Shown here in pieces: positions 11,917 through 25,300 of a stretch of DNA of 64,000 nucleotides. The notes below the pieces were generated by a model. The model saw only the letters and a list, made by a program, of their open reading frames with translations, did no database searches and had not been told where the DNA came from. A program made the position numbers and the translations under genes. The stretch lies in the NCBI RefSeq assembly GCF_016802725.1, contig NC_052679.1, positions 23,369,561-23,433,560 of the forward strand, written 5' to 3'. Source of the DNA: Solenopsis invicta. Taxonomy: Eukaryota; Arthropoda; Insecta; Hymenoptera; Formicidae. The stretch's first letter is position 1, and every line of letters begins with the position of its first letter.

Positions 11917-14900
11917 ATGGCAAACACGTATTCCGCATCGCGAGATTACACGAAACCGGCTATTGATCAGCGAATCGCTGAGTTAGTGAAAAGGAGGATT
12001 GGTGCACGGGAAGATTTACCCACGGAGAGTACAAAAGAACGGCTTGTAAATACCTTTGCGAGTCTATAATATTTTCGCGGACAATCCCACACACAATATG
12101 TAATATATCTCATTTTGGAGCATTATTGTACAATGGAATTACTTTCACAATAGAATTATAATTGAATAAAACACAATTATTTTAAAATCAATATTCTGAA
12201 ACATTTCAAAAATATTTTTTGCTACTTAAAGTTCATTATAAAAGATTAAAACATTAAGAAAATAGAAAATACATATAATATTTAAATGTAGCTACCTAGA
12301 CAGCATATAATATTTATGATAAATATTCATGAATATATTTCAACATTTATTTTTTAAAAATATAAATATTTTATATACATGAAGGAAAAAGATGATAGAA
12401 ATCTATTGCAACATGTAAAAATGTAAACAATATTTTATACAATATTTATAGTATATGTATAAGAAAGAATTATTTATATAAGTATAAATAAAATATTCGA
12501 TGTATATTTTTTATTAACTGTAAATATTGTATAAAAATCTTCACTTATAATTATTAAGTATTTTTATAATATTTATGATAAATATTTTATAAATATTCAA
12601 ATCATTCATATAAACATTTTATTAATATTTTATAAATATTGTGCTCTGTCTGGCGTGTTAACAGCATTCTATAATTTTTTTTAGCTACTGTTATATACTG
12701 GAAAAGAAATTTCCTCAGAATACAAATCTTTCTCTTTTGATTTTAGGCTAAATTTAAGGAAATTCGTAATGCCAGGCAAGGATTACTGAAGATTACCCAT
12801 CAACATGTCTTAGAGACGGTGGCATACATTCTGAACACAGACGCCGAGGTACTTGAAGAAGGGGTTCTCGACAAAGACGAATATGTAAATGTATTTAGTA
12901 GTTTCTTCGCCGAAAGCGGAAGACAAGCAATCGTTATATACCTCCAACCAATGAGTCCTCCGACAATTGGTATAACAATGAATATTTCCCTGTTCTTCTT
13001 CTTCTTCTTTCCACGCGCAATTTTAATATAATGTTAACGACGGCTATTACGTCAACAATACATTTTCATGCTACATCGTGATACTATACGTAAAATTTAC
13101 ATAATCTCAGAATCCGGGCGATGGACGCCGCAACTTAGCAAAGAACAGCAAGTTGTACGTTGCTGTATAACAGATGGTACTACCGAAGAATTCTCAGGCA
13201 GATGCGTTATAGTTTATCGATTACAATCAAACGTGGAATTTGGAGTCAAACAGTTGGTCGACGTGAGTTAAAAACTAATGGGGAGCGTCATTTTGAATTA
13301 TCTCAAGTTTACGTTGCATTTTCTGAAATACATTACCATAGAATATTGCAAGAATTTAAATTTATTTTTGCACTCATAAGAGTATATTACAAGATGAATT
13401 GAGTTTTAAAATTCACAGTTTACGTAATTTTTTCGTTTTCTTTGTTCTCTTCTTTTTCCAGACTTTTTCTACTTCCTTTTATTTTACGTTCTACACAGGA
13501 AACATATTATGCATATGCGGAAGTAGACCCTACATCGCAAAGTGCATTGGCAGGAATATCTGATTTAATTTCACGTTTGCATGCACGAACGTTAACTGCT
13601 AATACGCAATGGGGAGAATTGTCGAAGAGCGAAGCTGGAGAAAAGATAAAGGACGATTTTATAGGCGACTTTAAAGATTTTTGCGAATTTCTCAGTAGTA
13701 AATATCTTTACGATTTGTATTTATTTCAATTGTTATACAAAACGAAAGATTTTTTTTTTTCTCTTTCCATAGTGACAAAGATAGATTTGGAAAATGTTAT
13801 ATGCTTTCAAATTAATTGGGACTTGTACCAGAAATGTTTGGCGCTACCTGAAAGTATTAAAGAGAGCATTCGTAAACCGGACGTTATTAAAGCAGCAGAA
13901 GCTGATGTCCGAATATGGATGAAGTTGATGGAACGGGTACGACTTTTACTTTAATTATCTATCTCTCGATAAGATTTTATAAAGCGATTTTCTAGGCCAT
14001 CGTTGAAAGCCAACAATTGCGCAGGGAAACCGAAACTGTAGGACCAACTGTAGAACTTGCGTATTGGCGGCGATTGTTCGGCCAGTTTTCATCGATAATG
14101 AATCACATAAAGTCATCTTACGCTCAAGCATTTATACAATTGTTAACGGAAGCGAAGTCAAAACTTATCAAAGTATGAGACTACTAATTTATAAAAGTAT
14201 ATCAAGCTATAAATATCGTTGTATTTTATACATATAGAAATGGAAGATATTAGAAGGTCACGTTATTACGGTGCACATTTTGTCTCAAGATAACGTGAAG
14301 TATCTGTACGCCTTAGAGAAATTTACACAACCGTTGTACAGATTAGATCCAACGAAAATAGGAGATTACTTACCTGCGCTCATGTATGCTATAAGGATGA
14401 TTTATGCCACATCACGGTTTTTCAATACGAGGAAGATGGTAACCGCTGTATATGTAAAGGTACATTTTCCTGAAATAATGGACTAACCAGACCTTAAGTC
14501 ATTACTTTTAATTGTATAAATTTTAGTAAAAAATCGATTAATCAACCTCATTAAATTATTTTTAAAAGATTATGATACATTAAAAAAAAGTGTACGATTA
14601 TATGTTAAGATTTATGTGAGTTATTTACCTTTATCATATCAATTTATAATTTCTATTCAGATAACAAATCAGATGATATTAGCATGTAAAGCATATCTAA
14701 CGGAGGATGGAAAATTAAGCATTTGGAATGAATCGAAATGTACTATGATATCGAAAATAAAGGTAAAGATATAAGAAAAACGTATGTGAGTGATGCTTTT
14801 TTTCTATCGCGTACTATTATCGTCGTATAAATTAAACCATAGTATCAGCGATTATTTCGCAGGATTGCATTAAACTTTGTGAGACATATCATGACTGTTA

Positions 14901-17900
14901 CGACGATATGTGTAAGAAGGTCGAAGAATCTCCAGATGAGAAGCCTTTCGAGGTATCCGAAATGTATGTTTTCGGAAAGTTCGCCACTTTCAAGACAAGA
15001 ATAATAAAAGTAAGTAAGTAATAAAATTAATACCAAAAATAAGCCACGATATCCGCGGAGTTCTATCACATTGAGAAAATTTGTGTTAACATATATAGCG
15101 TGTCCCAAACGATCCCTTCAAATGTTTGCGTTAATTTAACACAAAATTAATATTTACATGTTAGAATGTAACTCAAATATTATATAAAAAATTAATACGA
15201 AACGTAGCACTTCGACAAAATTTAAAAAGAAATTTTAGAATGTGTCTTTGGCAAAATTAACATGTTAAATATGTACATTTATTCATTTATCAAGAATTTG
15301 TCTTAAAACTACATTATTTTTATTTGTTTATTCTTTCATAAATTGTGTTACTTTAACTGAGAAATGTTAAATATCAATTTAACATAAAATTTAAATAACA
15401 CAATCAGCTTATATTAAGTTACTCTGGTGTTCAAAATTCAACACAAAATTTGATCATAAATACAAAATTTTTCTTACTGTATATTTTATTCACGATACAT
15501 AATGTAGATCATGGACATACTTGAAGCAGCACGGATGTACTCCATCCTGCACAGTTCTTCTATAGAAGGAATTAATGTATACGCGCAAAAGTATACGGAT
15601 CATTTTAAAAAGATCTCTTCGCAGAAGTATGATCCCTTAGATTTCAGGAAACTGTATTTTGATGCTGATTACGATGAATTCAAAAAGAGCGTAGCAGAAA
15701 CCGATGTAGAGCTTAGAGCATTTTTCCATAACTGCGTTTCTCTTATGCCAAACATAACGCAGAGTTTAAATTTGATAGCTAGGTAGTACAGCAATTCTTT
15801 CTTTTTTTTTTTCATCAGCCTTGTAAAGACTTATTTTAATTTACATTATGGTCCCACAGGTTTCAAAAATTGAATCTCAAGCAACTGAGAATTGACAGAA
15901 AATGCGTGGAACTTATCTCAATGTTCGAACGCGAGATCGAGGATATCCGCGACAGATACAATGAAAATAGATCCGATCCACCTGTACCGAGAAATATTCC
16001 ACCTATCGCCGGTAGAATTCTGTGGATCCGCCAGTTGTACAAACGTATTGAAGTTCCTATGAATATGTTTAGGTCGTACCATCGAGTGATTGCACATGAT
16101 TCCATGCAGAAGTGCATTAAGATATATAACACGCTTGTCAGCGTGTTCCTTCACTACGAATTAATTTATCACAAAGCATGGTACGATTCAGCTACCATTG
16201 TAAGTTTTAACTTTGTTATTTAAATCAATTATATATCAGTATCTTTAAAGTACTTTGATTGTTTCGGAAATTAAATAATTATTTCATACGAGGAAGAATA
16301 AAAAACTGAAGGCAATTTTTAAATTTTGTAATAAGAGATTATGTGAGAAAGTAATATGTTTAATTGCTCACGGTTAATTCTGTTAAAGCCAATAAATGTA
16401 TTTTGTCTCTATCTTTGAATTTTCTCTCGTATTTCTTCATATCTATGAGACAAAATAAGTTCGGCAATGTACTTTTAAATTAAATTGTTGACGGAGTTTA
16501 AAATGTGACATAAAAGTAGAACGTTCAATTTATAGTTCATTTTTTTTAATTTTTAAAATAAATTTCTATTTTTAAGTAAATTTTGTAGAAATTGCTCATG
16601 TAGAGACATTTTCCTATCGTAAAATGATTTAAAGATGAATTTTATTTGCTAGGTTCGTCTAGCGTTATCATCCCCTATGCTTGTGCGTCATCCAAAGACA
16701 AATAAGTATTGTCTGAATTTCGATTCTTACATTTACGAAGTAATACGAGAATCGGAACATATATCCAAGTTCGAATTAGAAGTGCCAGAATTCATACAAA
16801 TGTTAATCTTTTGCAAAGAAACGATATTTTCAACGTATGAAAGAGTGAAGAAATTGCTTAAGAAAAATGATGCCCTTAGGTACACAAATTTCTTGATAAT
16901 TAAAATTAAAATTTCTACGCTTACGTATTTATGCGTTTATTGTATTTGCACAGACGATCTATTCCGATCTTGTTTTTAAATCTAATAAAATTAGCACTTG
17001 TCAATCTTGAGATTGCCTTTCAACCATGCGTATCGATAATTACATGGTCCTCGTTAAAAATTTCTAACGCATGCAATAAAATAGAAGAAGAAATAAAGAA
17101 TACGCAGATATTCGTAAAGGAAGTGGCAGACATGAAAGCAGCAAGAGTGGATGAAGTGCTCGAGTCCATTGCAGAAACAATGTTACTGAAACTAGATGAG
17201 TACCCGAAAAGCCCAGAACAACTTTTAGCCGATAACATAGCTTTCAGAGATAAAGTAGCAATTGACTTGGAAATCAAATCTTCGGCGGCGGAGAAAACTG
17301 TTATCATGATTATTAATAAATTTATGGATCTTGTAATTGATCCCACTGTGCAGGATGTTAAATACAATTGGATGGATCCCGAAAAAATACACAGAGTCCT
17401 ATCTGAAAGTAGATTAATACAGGGACCATTCGAGCCGGGTATTGTATTCTTCAAAGAGTAATCATAATCTTACATTATCTTCAGTTACGATTAATAAATG
17501 GCTCATTAAATATAGGTTTCAATTACATCGAAAGAACAAATAAGGTTAAGATAAGTCAAGTGCATAATGATTGCATGGAACTATTTGCGTGTTATAATAA
17601 TAAATTAATAGACGCTTTAGTTAAGTGCACTAAAAATTCTTTAGACTTATTAAAGAAGAAAGCAATCATCATGAGGTATTTTAATCGTAGATTATATCTA
17701 TACATGTACATATTTATATTTTTCCTTATATTGTATTTTTTGTTTATTATTTTATTTTAAATAAACAATAAGAATATACAAGACAAAAAAAAATAGATAA
17801 ATTAACGTATGGATTTTGCTTCAGCGTGTTAGTTAAAGATGTTGCATTTGAACAAGAAATTCCAATCATGCTGACATATTTTATTTTACAAATACCGAAT

Positions 17901-20900
17901 ATTGTAATTATACCATCAATAGAAGATTTGCAAAATCATTTCAACAAAGTTATAACAAATATTATAGAAACGAATAAAAAGGTGTTTATGTGGGGGCAGC
18001 GATATTCTACAGATGCAAAAGCTACACTACTTGGTAACAAGAGGCTAAAATATTATAAAATATTTAAGATAAATAGATAAATGTGCAGTAGAACTAATAC
18101 ATTTCTTTATCATTTAAGTTTTCAGATAGATTATTACATTATATTATTATATTGGATTGGAGCAAAAGTTCATAGAGACACGTTTGTGGTAGAATAAATC
18201 TATATACAAATATCTGAACGCCTGATTAATTTAAGAAATATCTAAACGTTATGAATTTTGTTCCAACCTAATATTACTGAAGATAGTAAATTTATGTAAC
18301 GTGTAATTATTTACATTTATTAATTTGCTTGTGTCAACCAGATAAAGAAGAACCGCTCGAAACCTATTTTCAAAATATATGCGATCATAAAGACATAATC
18401 CGCAGTTCAATGAGTCTGCAAGGATTAATCTTAATGTTGAGAGATGATGTCTCCAAAGTTGGCAACGTAAAATAAAAATATATATTATTTATATAAATAT
18501 ATAAAAACTATTACTACATTCAATTAATGTTCGCACAATAATATCGTATTTAATTTATATTAATATAATAACTTATTTTTGTGCTAGTCATATTTACGAT
18601 ATTCCTACATGTGGGCAGAAAATAGAAATGAGATTATTCAAGCGTTCGTTGACTCCAAACCCCTTCTACAAGAAATCAAGGAAAAGTTTATGGAATACGA
18701 AAACTTAATGACAGAAATAAAAAATTTACCTAATTGGCACATACTCGGTCCTCTTCAAATTAACACAGGTTCGCAAAAATAATATCACTACAATTATTAC
18801 TTTTAATAAGCATATTTGATGTATACTTCATCTATTATAGAATAATAGCAATAATTGTATTAATATTTAATTTAAATGTAAGAAATTTTTCCTAAATATT
18901 AATTTCCTATTTTATAGATAAATTAAAATTAGCTTTCCTCGTTGAGGCAAATGCGTGGAAAAAATCATTGGGCGTCATTTTATCAAACAGATATAAGGAA
19001 AAATTTCAAAAAATAATAGATTACATTTTGGAAAAAAATAAAGTTCTTGCCAGGCATATTAAAGATTTGGAGGATGTTAGAGTTGCGATGAAATGCTTGA
19101 CAGAAATACGAGATGATTTTGTATCATTGGATATGGAATTAATTCTAATTGAAGAAACTTACACATTAATGGGAAAATTTAACATTGATATTTTAAAAGA
19201 AGATCAAGATATTGTAGACGGATTGAGATATAATTTTAGCAACATGCTCAATAAGGTATTAATTTCTCTTATTTAATTTTGTTTAATATTTACCAATATA
19301 TTTTAATAATTTCAATATTTTAATAATCAATATATTTTAAATTTTAAAGCAATCTCTTTTGTTTAATATATTTTTATATACATTAATACATTATGTTTCA
19401 AAGCAATCTCCTTCATTTTGCTCTGTGATGAGTAATATCTATATTTTTGTAGGCGAAGCAAGTTCAAGCAGTAATATGTGAGATGCAAGAGCCATTGAAA
19501 ACGGAACTTATTGATGGAGTTGCAGTTCTTAAAAAGAAGGTAGCTCAATTTGACTTTGATTTTGAACTCAATGGTCCGATGGTTGAAGGAATACCCGCAA
19601 AAGAAGCCAGCGAACGGTATAACGTTTCACCAGTATTTCGTATTTTCTATAAAATTACACATATACCAATGTTAAAAATGTTTAATTTTAGTAAACGTAT
19701 TTTTTTAATTTAAATAACACAATACGTTAATGATAATATTATTTATCACGTTATTATTACCGTATTTCAAGACTTATCCTGTTCCAAGCGCGTTTTGAAG
19801 AATTGTGGGAAAGATACGAGACTTATAGCAGTGGCGAAAGCTTGTTCGGTATAGAAATAACGGAGTACCCGGCTCTGCAACAGAGAAAAAGAGAAATTAA
19901 TTTATTGCAAAAATTATATACGTTGTATTTACAAGTCATGCGTACTATTAACAACTATTATGATATTCCATGGTCCGAAATTGACATTGAGTCAATTATA
20001 ATTGAACTGGCCGACTTCCAAAACAAGTAAATCAGAATGGCTTACGTTTGACAAGATTTAATCGTATAATACTATAAAAATTTTTATATTATTGTATAAT
20101 ATTATTTTAAGATGCCGAAAGTTACCTAAAGCCATGAGAGAATGGCCCGCGTATATCGATCTAAAAAAGAAGATCGACGATTTTAACGAAATGTGCCCAT
20201 TGTTAGAGATGATGGCCAATAAAGCCATGAAAGATAGACATTGGGAAAAACTGTCTAAACTTTGTCAATATTTCTTCGATGTAGAATCTGAAACGTTTAC
20301 CCTAGCGAACGTTATGCAGGCACCTTTATTGAAATACAAAGATGATGTGGAGGTACGTTTAATTATAAGTTGCAAAATTATTTTCAATTAATATAACTTA
20401 CTTCTTAATCTTTTCTATAAAATGAAGCATTATAATAAGATACTAAAGTTATGCTCACACAATATTGCATTAATATTATAGGACATATGTATTAGTGCAG
20501 TGAAGGAACAAGATATTGAGTTTAAATTGAGGCAGATAATTGCGGACTGGGCAATTATAAATTTGCAATTTGCCAATTTCAAGCAGAGAGGCGAATTACT
20601 CCTTAAAGGCATCGAAACGGCTGAAATAATAGCTCTCCTGGAAGATAGTTTAATGATTATAAGCTCTTTGTTGGCAAATCGGTACATTGGCTACATCTCT
20701 ATAAACTCGACATTATTAAAGTTTATTGTGCATGCTACATTTATATTTAATATTGTACAGTTACAACGCACCGTTCAAGAAAGAGATTCAGTTGTGGCAG
20801 ACCAAGCTTAGCAATACGTCGGAAATATTGGCAAAGTGGTTAACTGTACAGAATCTGTGGGCTTATCTGGAAGCAGTATTTATTGGCGGCGACATATCAA

Positions 20901-22353
20901 AGCAATTGCCCACCGAAGCAAAACGCTTTAACGTACTCTACGAAAAAACTTACGATGGCGCTATCAATGAAACCTAACAATGTAAACGTAAATTATTACG
21001 TTTTAGGCTATCGATAAGGCTTGGGTCAAGCTTATGCTTCACGCTCATGAGAGATTAAATGCGGTAGAGACGTGCACTGGAGATGAAACGATGAGTCAGT
21101 TTTTACCTCATTTACTGGAACAGCTAGAGTCGTGCCAAAAATCTCTTAGCGGGTATACACGTTATTGGCAAAATGAAATAGTTGTTCGCGTAGACTGTCA
21201 AGTCTAATCAGCAAAGTTTTATTAATACAGCTATTTGGAAACCAAGCGAGTTATTTTCCCAAGATTTTGCTTTATATCGGATCCTACTTTGCTGGAGATA
21301 CTCGGGCAAGCAGCGGATTGTCACACGATACAGAATTATCTTGATGGATTTTTCGATAATATAGCAAAAGTAATGAAATATGATGCGTCAATAAAATAAA
21401 ATTATTATAGTAGTAATTGACATACGTAACAAAGATATTTGTTCCTATAATAAGTTTTATATTCCATATATTTTTATGTATTTTATTGTCTTTTTTTTTG
21501 TACGTGTAGCTAAAGTTTTCCGAAAAGGAATATGACAAAATCGTAGCAATGCATTCACGGGAAGACGAACAAATAGTGCTGGAAAAAGAAGTCGCGTGTA
21601 TAGGAGGCGTGGAGAACTGGTTAAACGTTCTGTTAACAGTCCACCAGCAGTCTGTTGGCGCTGTGATTTCGCTGGGGCTGCAATCACTTCGCGCACCTGA
21701 ATTTGACATCTTGTTATTGATAGAAAATTCCGTTTTGCAAGTAAGATGATGTGTATACAAAGGCTCGTGTATTCAACAGATGAAAATTGCACAACAATTT
21801 CAAATATTCATTTTCCACGCCCCCAGGTGGGCCTATTAGCGTTACAAGTTTTATGGACACGCGATTCCGAAATAGCAATTACGACAGCCAAACGTGATAG
21901 AACGATAATGAAAAAGACCAATCAGTGGTTCCTGGATTTGCTCAACAGTCTTATAGAAATGACCGTTAAGGATCTTACAAAGTATGCCAGAATAAAGTAC
22001 GAATGTTTAATAACGATACACGTGCACCAAAGGTACCGACTCCATTTGTCTAAATATTCGTCTCATAATTATTATCGATTACAACGTAGAAAAAGACTGT
22101 AGAAAAGTAAATCACGCCCACAAATTTTTTAGAGACATCTTCGACGAGTTGTGTCGTATCAGAATTCGAAGTATACATGATTTCGAGTGGCTGAAACAAT
22201 GTCGGTTTTATTACGATGACGATTCAGAGGAAGTTCCAATCAAGATAACCGATATAGATTTCGTTTATCAAAATGAATTCTTAGGTTGTACAGATCGACT
22301 TGCGATTACGCCGCTCACAGACAGGTGTTACATAACACTAGCACAGGCTGTAG
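11917..22353 (+). CDS. DNAH8: DNAH8-type dynein exons 1-28: N-terminal tail and linker
   Basis: Residues 1-1943 (DHC_N1 tail, then DHC_N2 linker). Exons: 11917-12045, 12747-12969, 13111-13262, 13499-13697, 13773-13936, 13996-14172, 14238-14459, 14661-14762, 14863-15009, 15508-15782, 15860-16199, 16653-16879, 16954-17438, 17516-17675, 17825-18033, 18342-18466, 18588-18768, 18918-19255, 19453-19616, 19772-20026, 20112-20352, 20482-20681, 20761-20932, 21007-21152, 21231-21369, 21510-21740, 21827-22032, 22133-22353. The tail binds the other heavy chain and the intermediate chains; the linker is the mechanical lever. The linker is clear from TVQNLWAYLEAVFIGGDI, PRFCFISDPTLLEILGQA, ITIHVHQRDIF and FLGCTDRLAITPLTDR. 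The early tail is diverged but follows the family (VKYLYALEKFTQPLY, PPIAGRILWIRQLY). The exon 16 end may be 9 nt shorter, since both GTTGGC and GTAAAA donors keep phase. Confidence 0.88.
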
Positions 22354-25300
22354 GTATGAAATTTGTAGCAAAAGAAAAATAATGTGTAAAATATCATTAA
22401 ACACGTATTATTTACGTCACGTAACGTATCGCTGACTGTCGCAATTTTTTTTAGGAATGAACTTTGGCGGGGCTCCCGCAGGTCCCGCCGGCACAGGTAA
22501 AACGGAAACGACGAAAGACATGGGGAAAGCGCTAGGAAAATACGTCGTTGTATTTAATTGCTCCGATCAAATGGACTTCCGAGGTTTAGGCAGAATATTT
22601 AAAGGTCTAGCGCAATCCGGTACCTGGGGATGCTTTGACGAATTTAATCGAATTGATCTACCAGTATTATCCGTCGCCGCACAGCAAATAGCAATCGTGC
22701 TCAACGCGCGAAAAGAGAAAAAGACAACTTTTCTGTTCAGGTATAAAAAAAAAAGAAACCGGCAATTTTTTTATATAAAATTAAATTTTTTGTTTTAAAT
22801 TCACAAACTTATATCTATGAAAAAAAAAATTATATTTTTTAAATTATTATTAATTATGTACTCTTTAACAAATATTAATTCACTAAATAACCGTTGTTTC
22901 TACTAATAAATTATATTATTTGTGATAAATTAGCATACGCTTTATTTGTGCAGTGATGGCGAAACATATAAACTCAATTATGAATTCGGAATATTTATTA
23001 CAATGAATCCCGGGTACGCTGGCCGACAAGAATTACCGGAAAATTTAAAAATACAGTTTAGAAGCGTAGCGATGATGGTGCCTGACAGACAAGTAAAAAC
23101 ATAGACAAGTTAAAACATTATTATTCCCTTTTTTGTACGCGTCAAAACATGAAAGCTGCATATGAACCCGTGAAAAATGGGATTTATAATTCCTTTTATT
23201 ATAAAATTTATTTCAACATGAATTCATATAATTTCACTTGCTCAGATCATAATGAGAGTAAAACTTGCGGCATGCGGCTTCAAAGAGAACGTAGTACTGT
23301 CGCGAAAATTTTTTATATTGTACAAATTGTGTGAAGAGCAGCTTAGCAAGCAGGTACATTACGATTTTGGATTAAGGAACATCTTGTCGTGCTTGCGTAC
23401 ACTTGGCGCTCAGAAACGCGCGCATCCCACCGATTCTGAAGAAACCACACTTATGAGAGTACTACGGTAAACGCGATGCTATCGAATGTTATATTTCGTT
23501 CTAGGAAGTTATTCTTTATACAAATTTTTTTTAGAATTTTCGTATAATTTTTTTCAAATTTTTCAAAATTTTTGTATAATTTTATTACTTTCTTAAATTT
23601 TTTATATGAATTGAAACATTTTTCAGAAATATTTAGAAAGTCTACATCTTTTTTCAGAATTTTTCATATATGTTAATGATAAAATATCCTAAGATTTCTA
23701 AAATTTTTCGTTCTGTAATTTCTGACAAAATGTTATAAAATCTAAAAAAGTTAAAAAGTATTTAGAAATTATGAGATGAGAGAAATCTCAGAATATTTCA
23801 GAATTCACATATATGAAAACTTCTAAGAGAAAATGTAGACTTTCAGAGTGCTTCTGAAAAATATTTCAATTCATATAAAAATTATGAGAAAAATTTTCAT
23901 TAGAGATTTGAATACAAAAAGAAGATAATCTAATTCTGCGTTAATTTTCGTAGCAATATGAACTTATCGAAGTTAGTGGATGAGGACGAGCCTCTCTTCA
24001 TGTCGCTTATCGAAGATATGTTCCCGGGTATAAAGTTAACAACGCAGACATATAAAGAATTACAGAAAGCAATAGCTAACGCCACCGTTGCCCTTGATAT
24101 AATGAATCACAACGAATGGAATTTGAAAACTGTTCAAGTACTTTTACAATATTTATATATTTCTTCGTAATAATAAGGGAATATATAGACCAATATGTAA
24201 AAAGAATTAATAATTAAAGATGTTCGGTTAATTTGATTTTTTTCTGTGCTGATATTTTTTTGTATGATTTTAGATATCTTTTCAAGTTTTTCAAACTATG
24301 TGCCAAATAAATTTTCGGTCTTGAAACACAGTTTTAAATTAAATGAGAATGATAATATTACAATATTAAATTGATAACAAATTTAATAATAATGATGCTA
24401 ACCATCTATTATTATCGCCCCCCAAACAAAGAATTTTTTGTAAAAAATAATACCTCAATCAAGGATTTATTTCTTCATTTGTTTTATAACTTTTTAAGGT
24501 TTGCTTTTAGTTTCATGTATTTAAAAATTTCTTACAGCGTACATTTTTTAAATACTGTTTTATGAAATCTATTGAAAAAAGATGTTTTTAAAGTGTTTTT
24601 AAAAACTTAAGATGCATAATTAAAATATAATTTGTATTATTGAAAAAAGATAATGACAATAATGTTAATTTGCAGTTATACGAGACGTCGCTTGTCCGTC
24701 ATGGTTTGATGGTCCTCGGACCAACAGGATCTGGTAAAACGCGATGCATGTGGGCGCTAATGAGAGCTCTAACAGAGATGGGTATACCGCATAAAGAAGT
24801 TAGAATGAATCCAAAAGTTAGCATTTGTTAACGGGGTAGTTTTTCATCATATAAAATATATGAATACAACAATAATTCTTTTCTGGAAAAAAAAACATGA
24901 ATAGGCAATAACTGCATCTCAAATGTTTGGAAGACTCGATGTTGCGACGAACGATTGGACAGACGGTATATTTTCCATTATATGGCGAAGATCCACGCAA
25001 ACGAAGAAGACGGAAAATTTATGGATGGTACTAGACGGCCCCGTTGACGCAGTATGGATCGAAAATTTGAATTCCGTTCTAGATGACAATAAAACATTGA
25101 CATTGGCAAATGGCGATCGCATTACAATGGCACCTAATACTAAATTAGTGTTCGAACCTGACAACGTGGATAATGCGTCTCCGGCGACTATATCGCGCAT
25201 GGGAATGATATTCGTCAGTGCCTCCGTACTAAAATGGAATTCAATTTTAGAGGTAATATGGATCCACGGGGTTCGATATAGATAATAATGAGATATTTTC

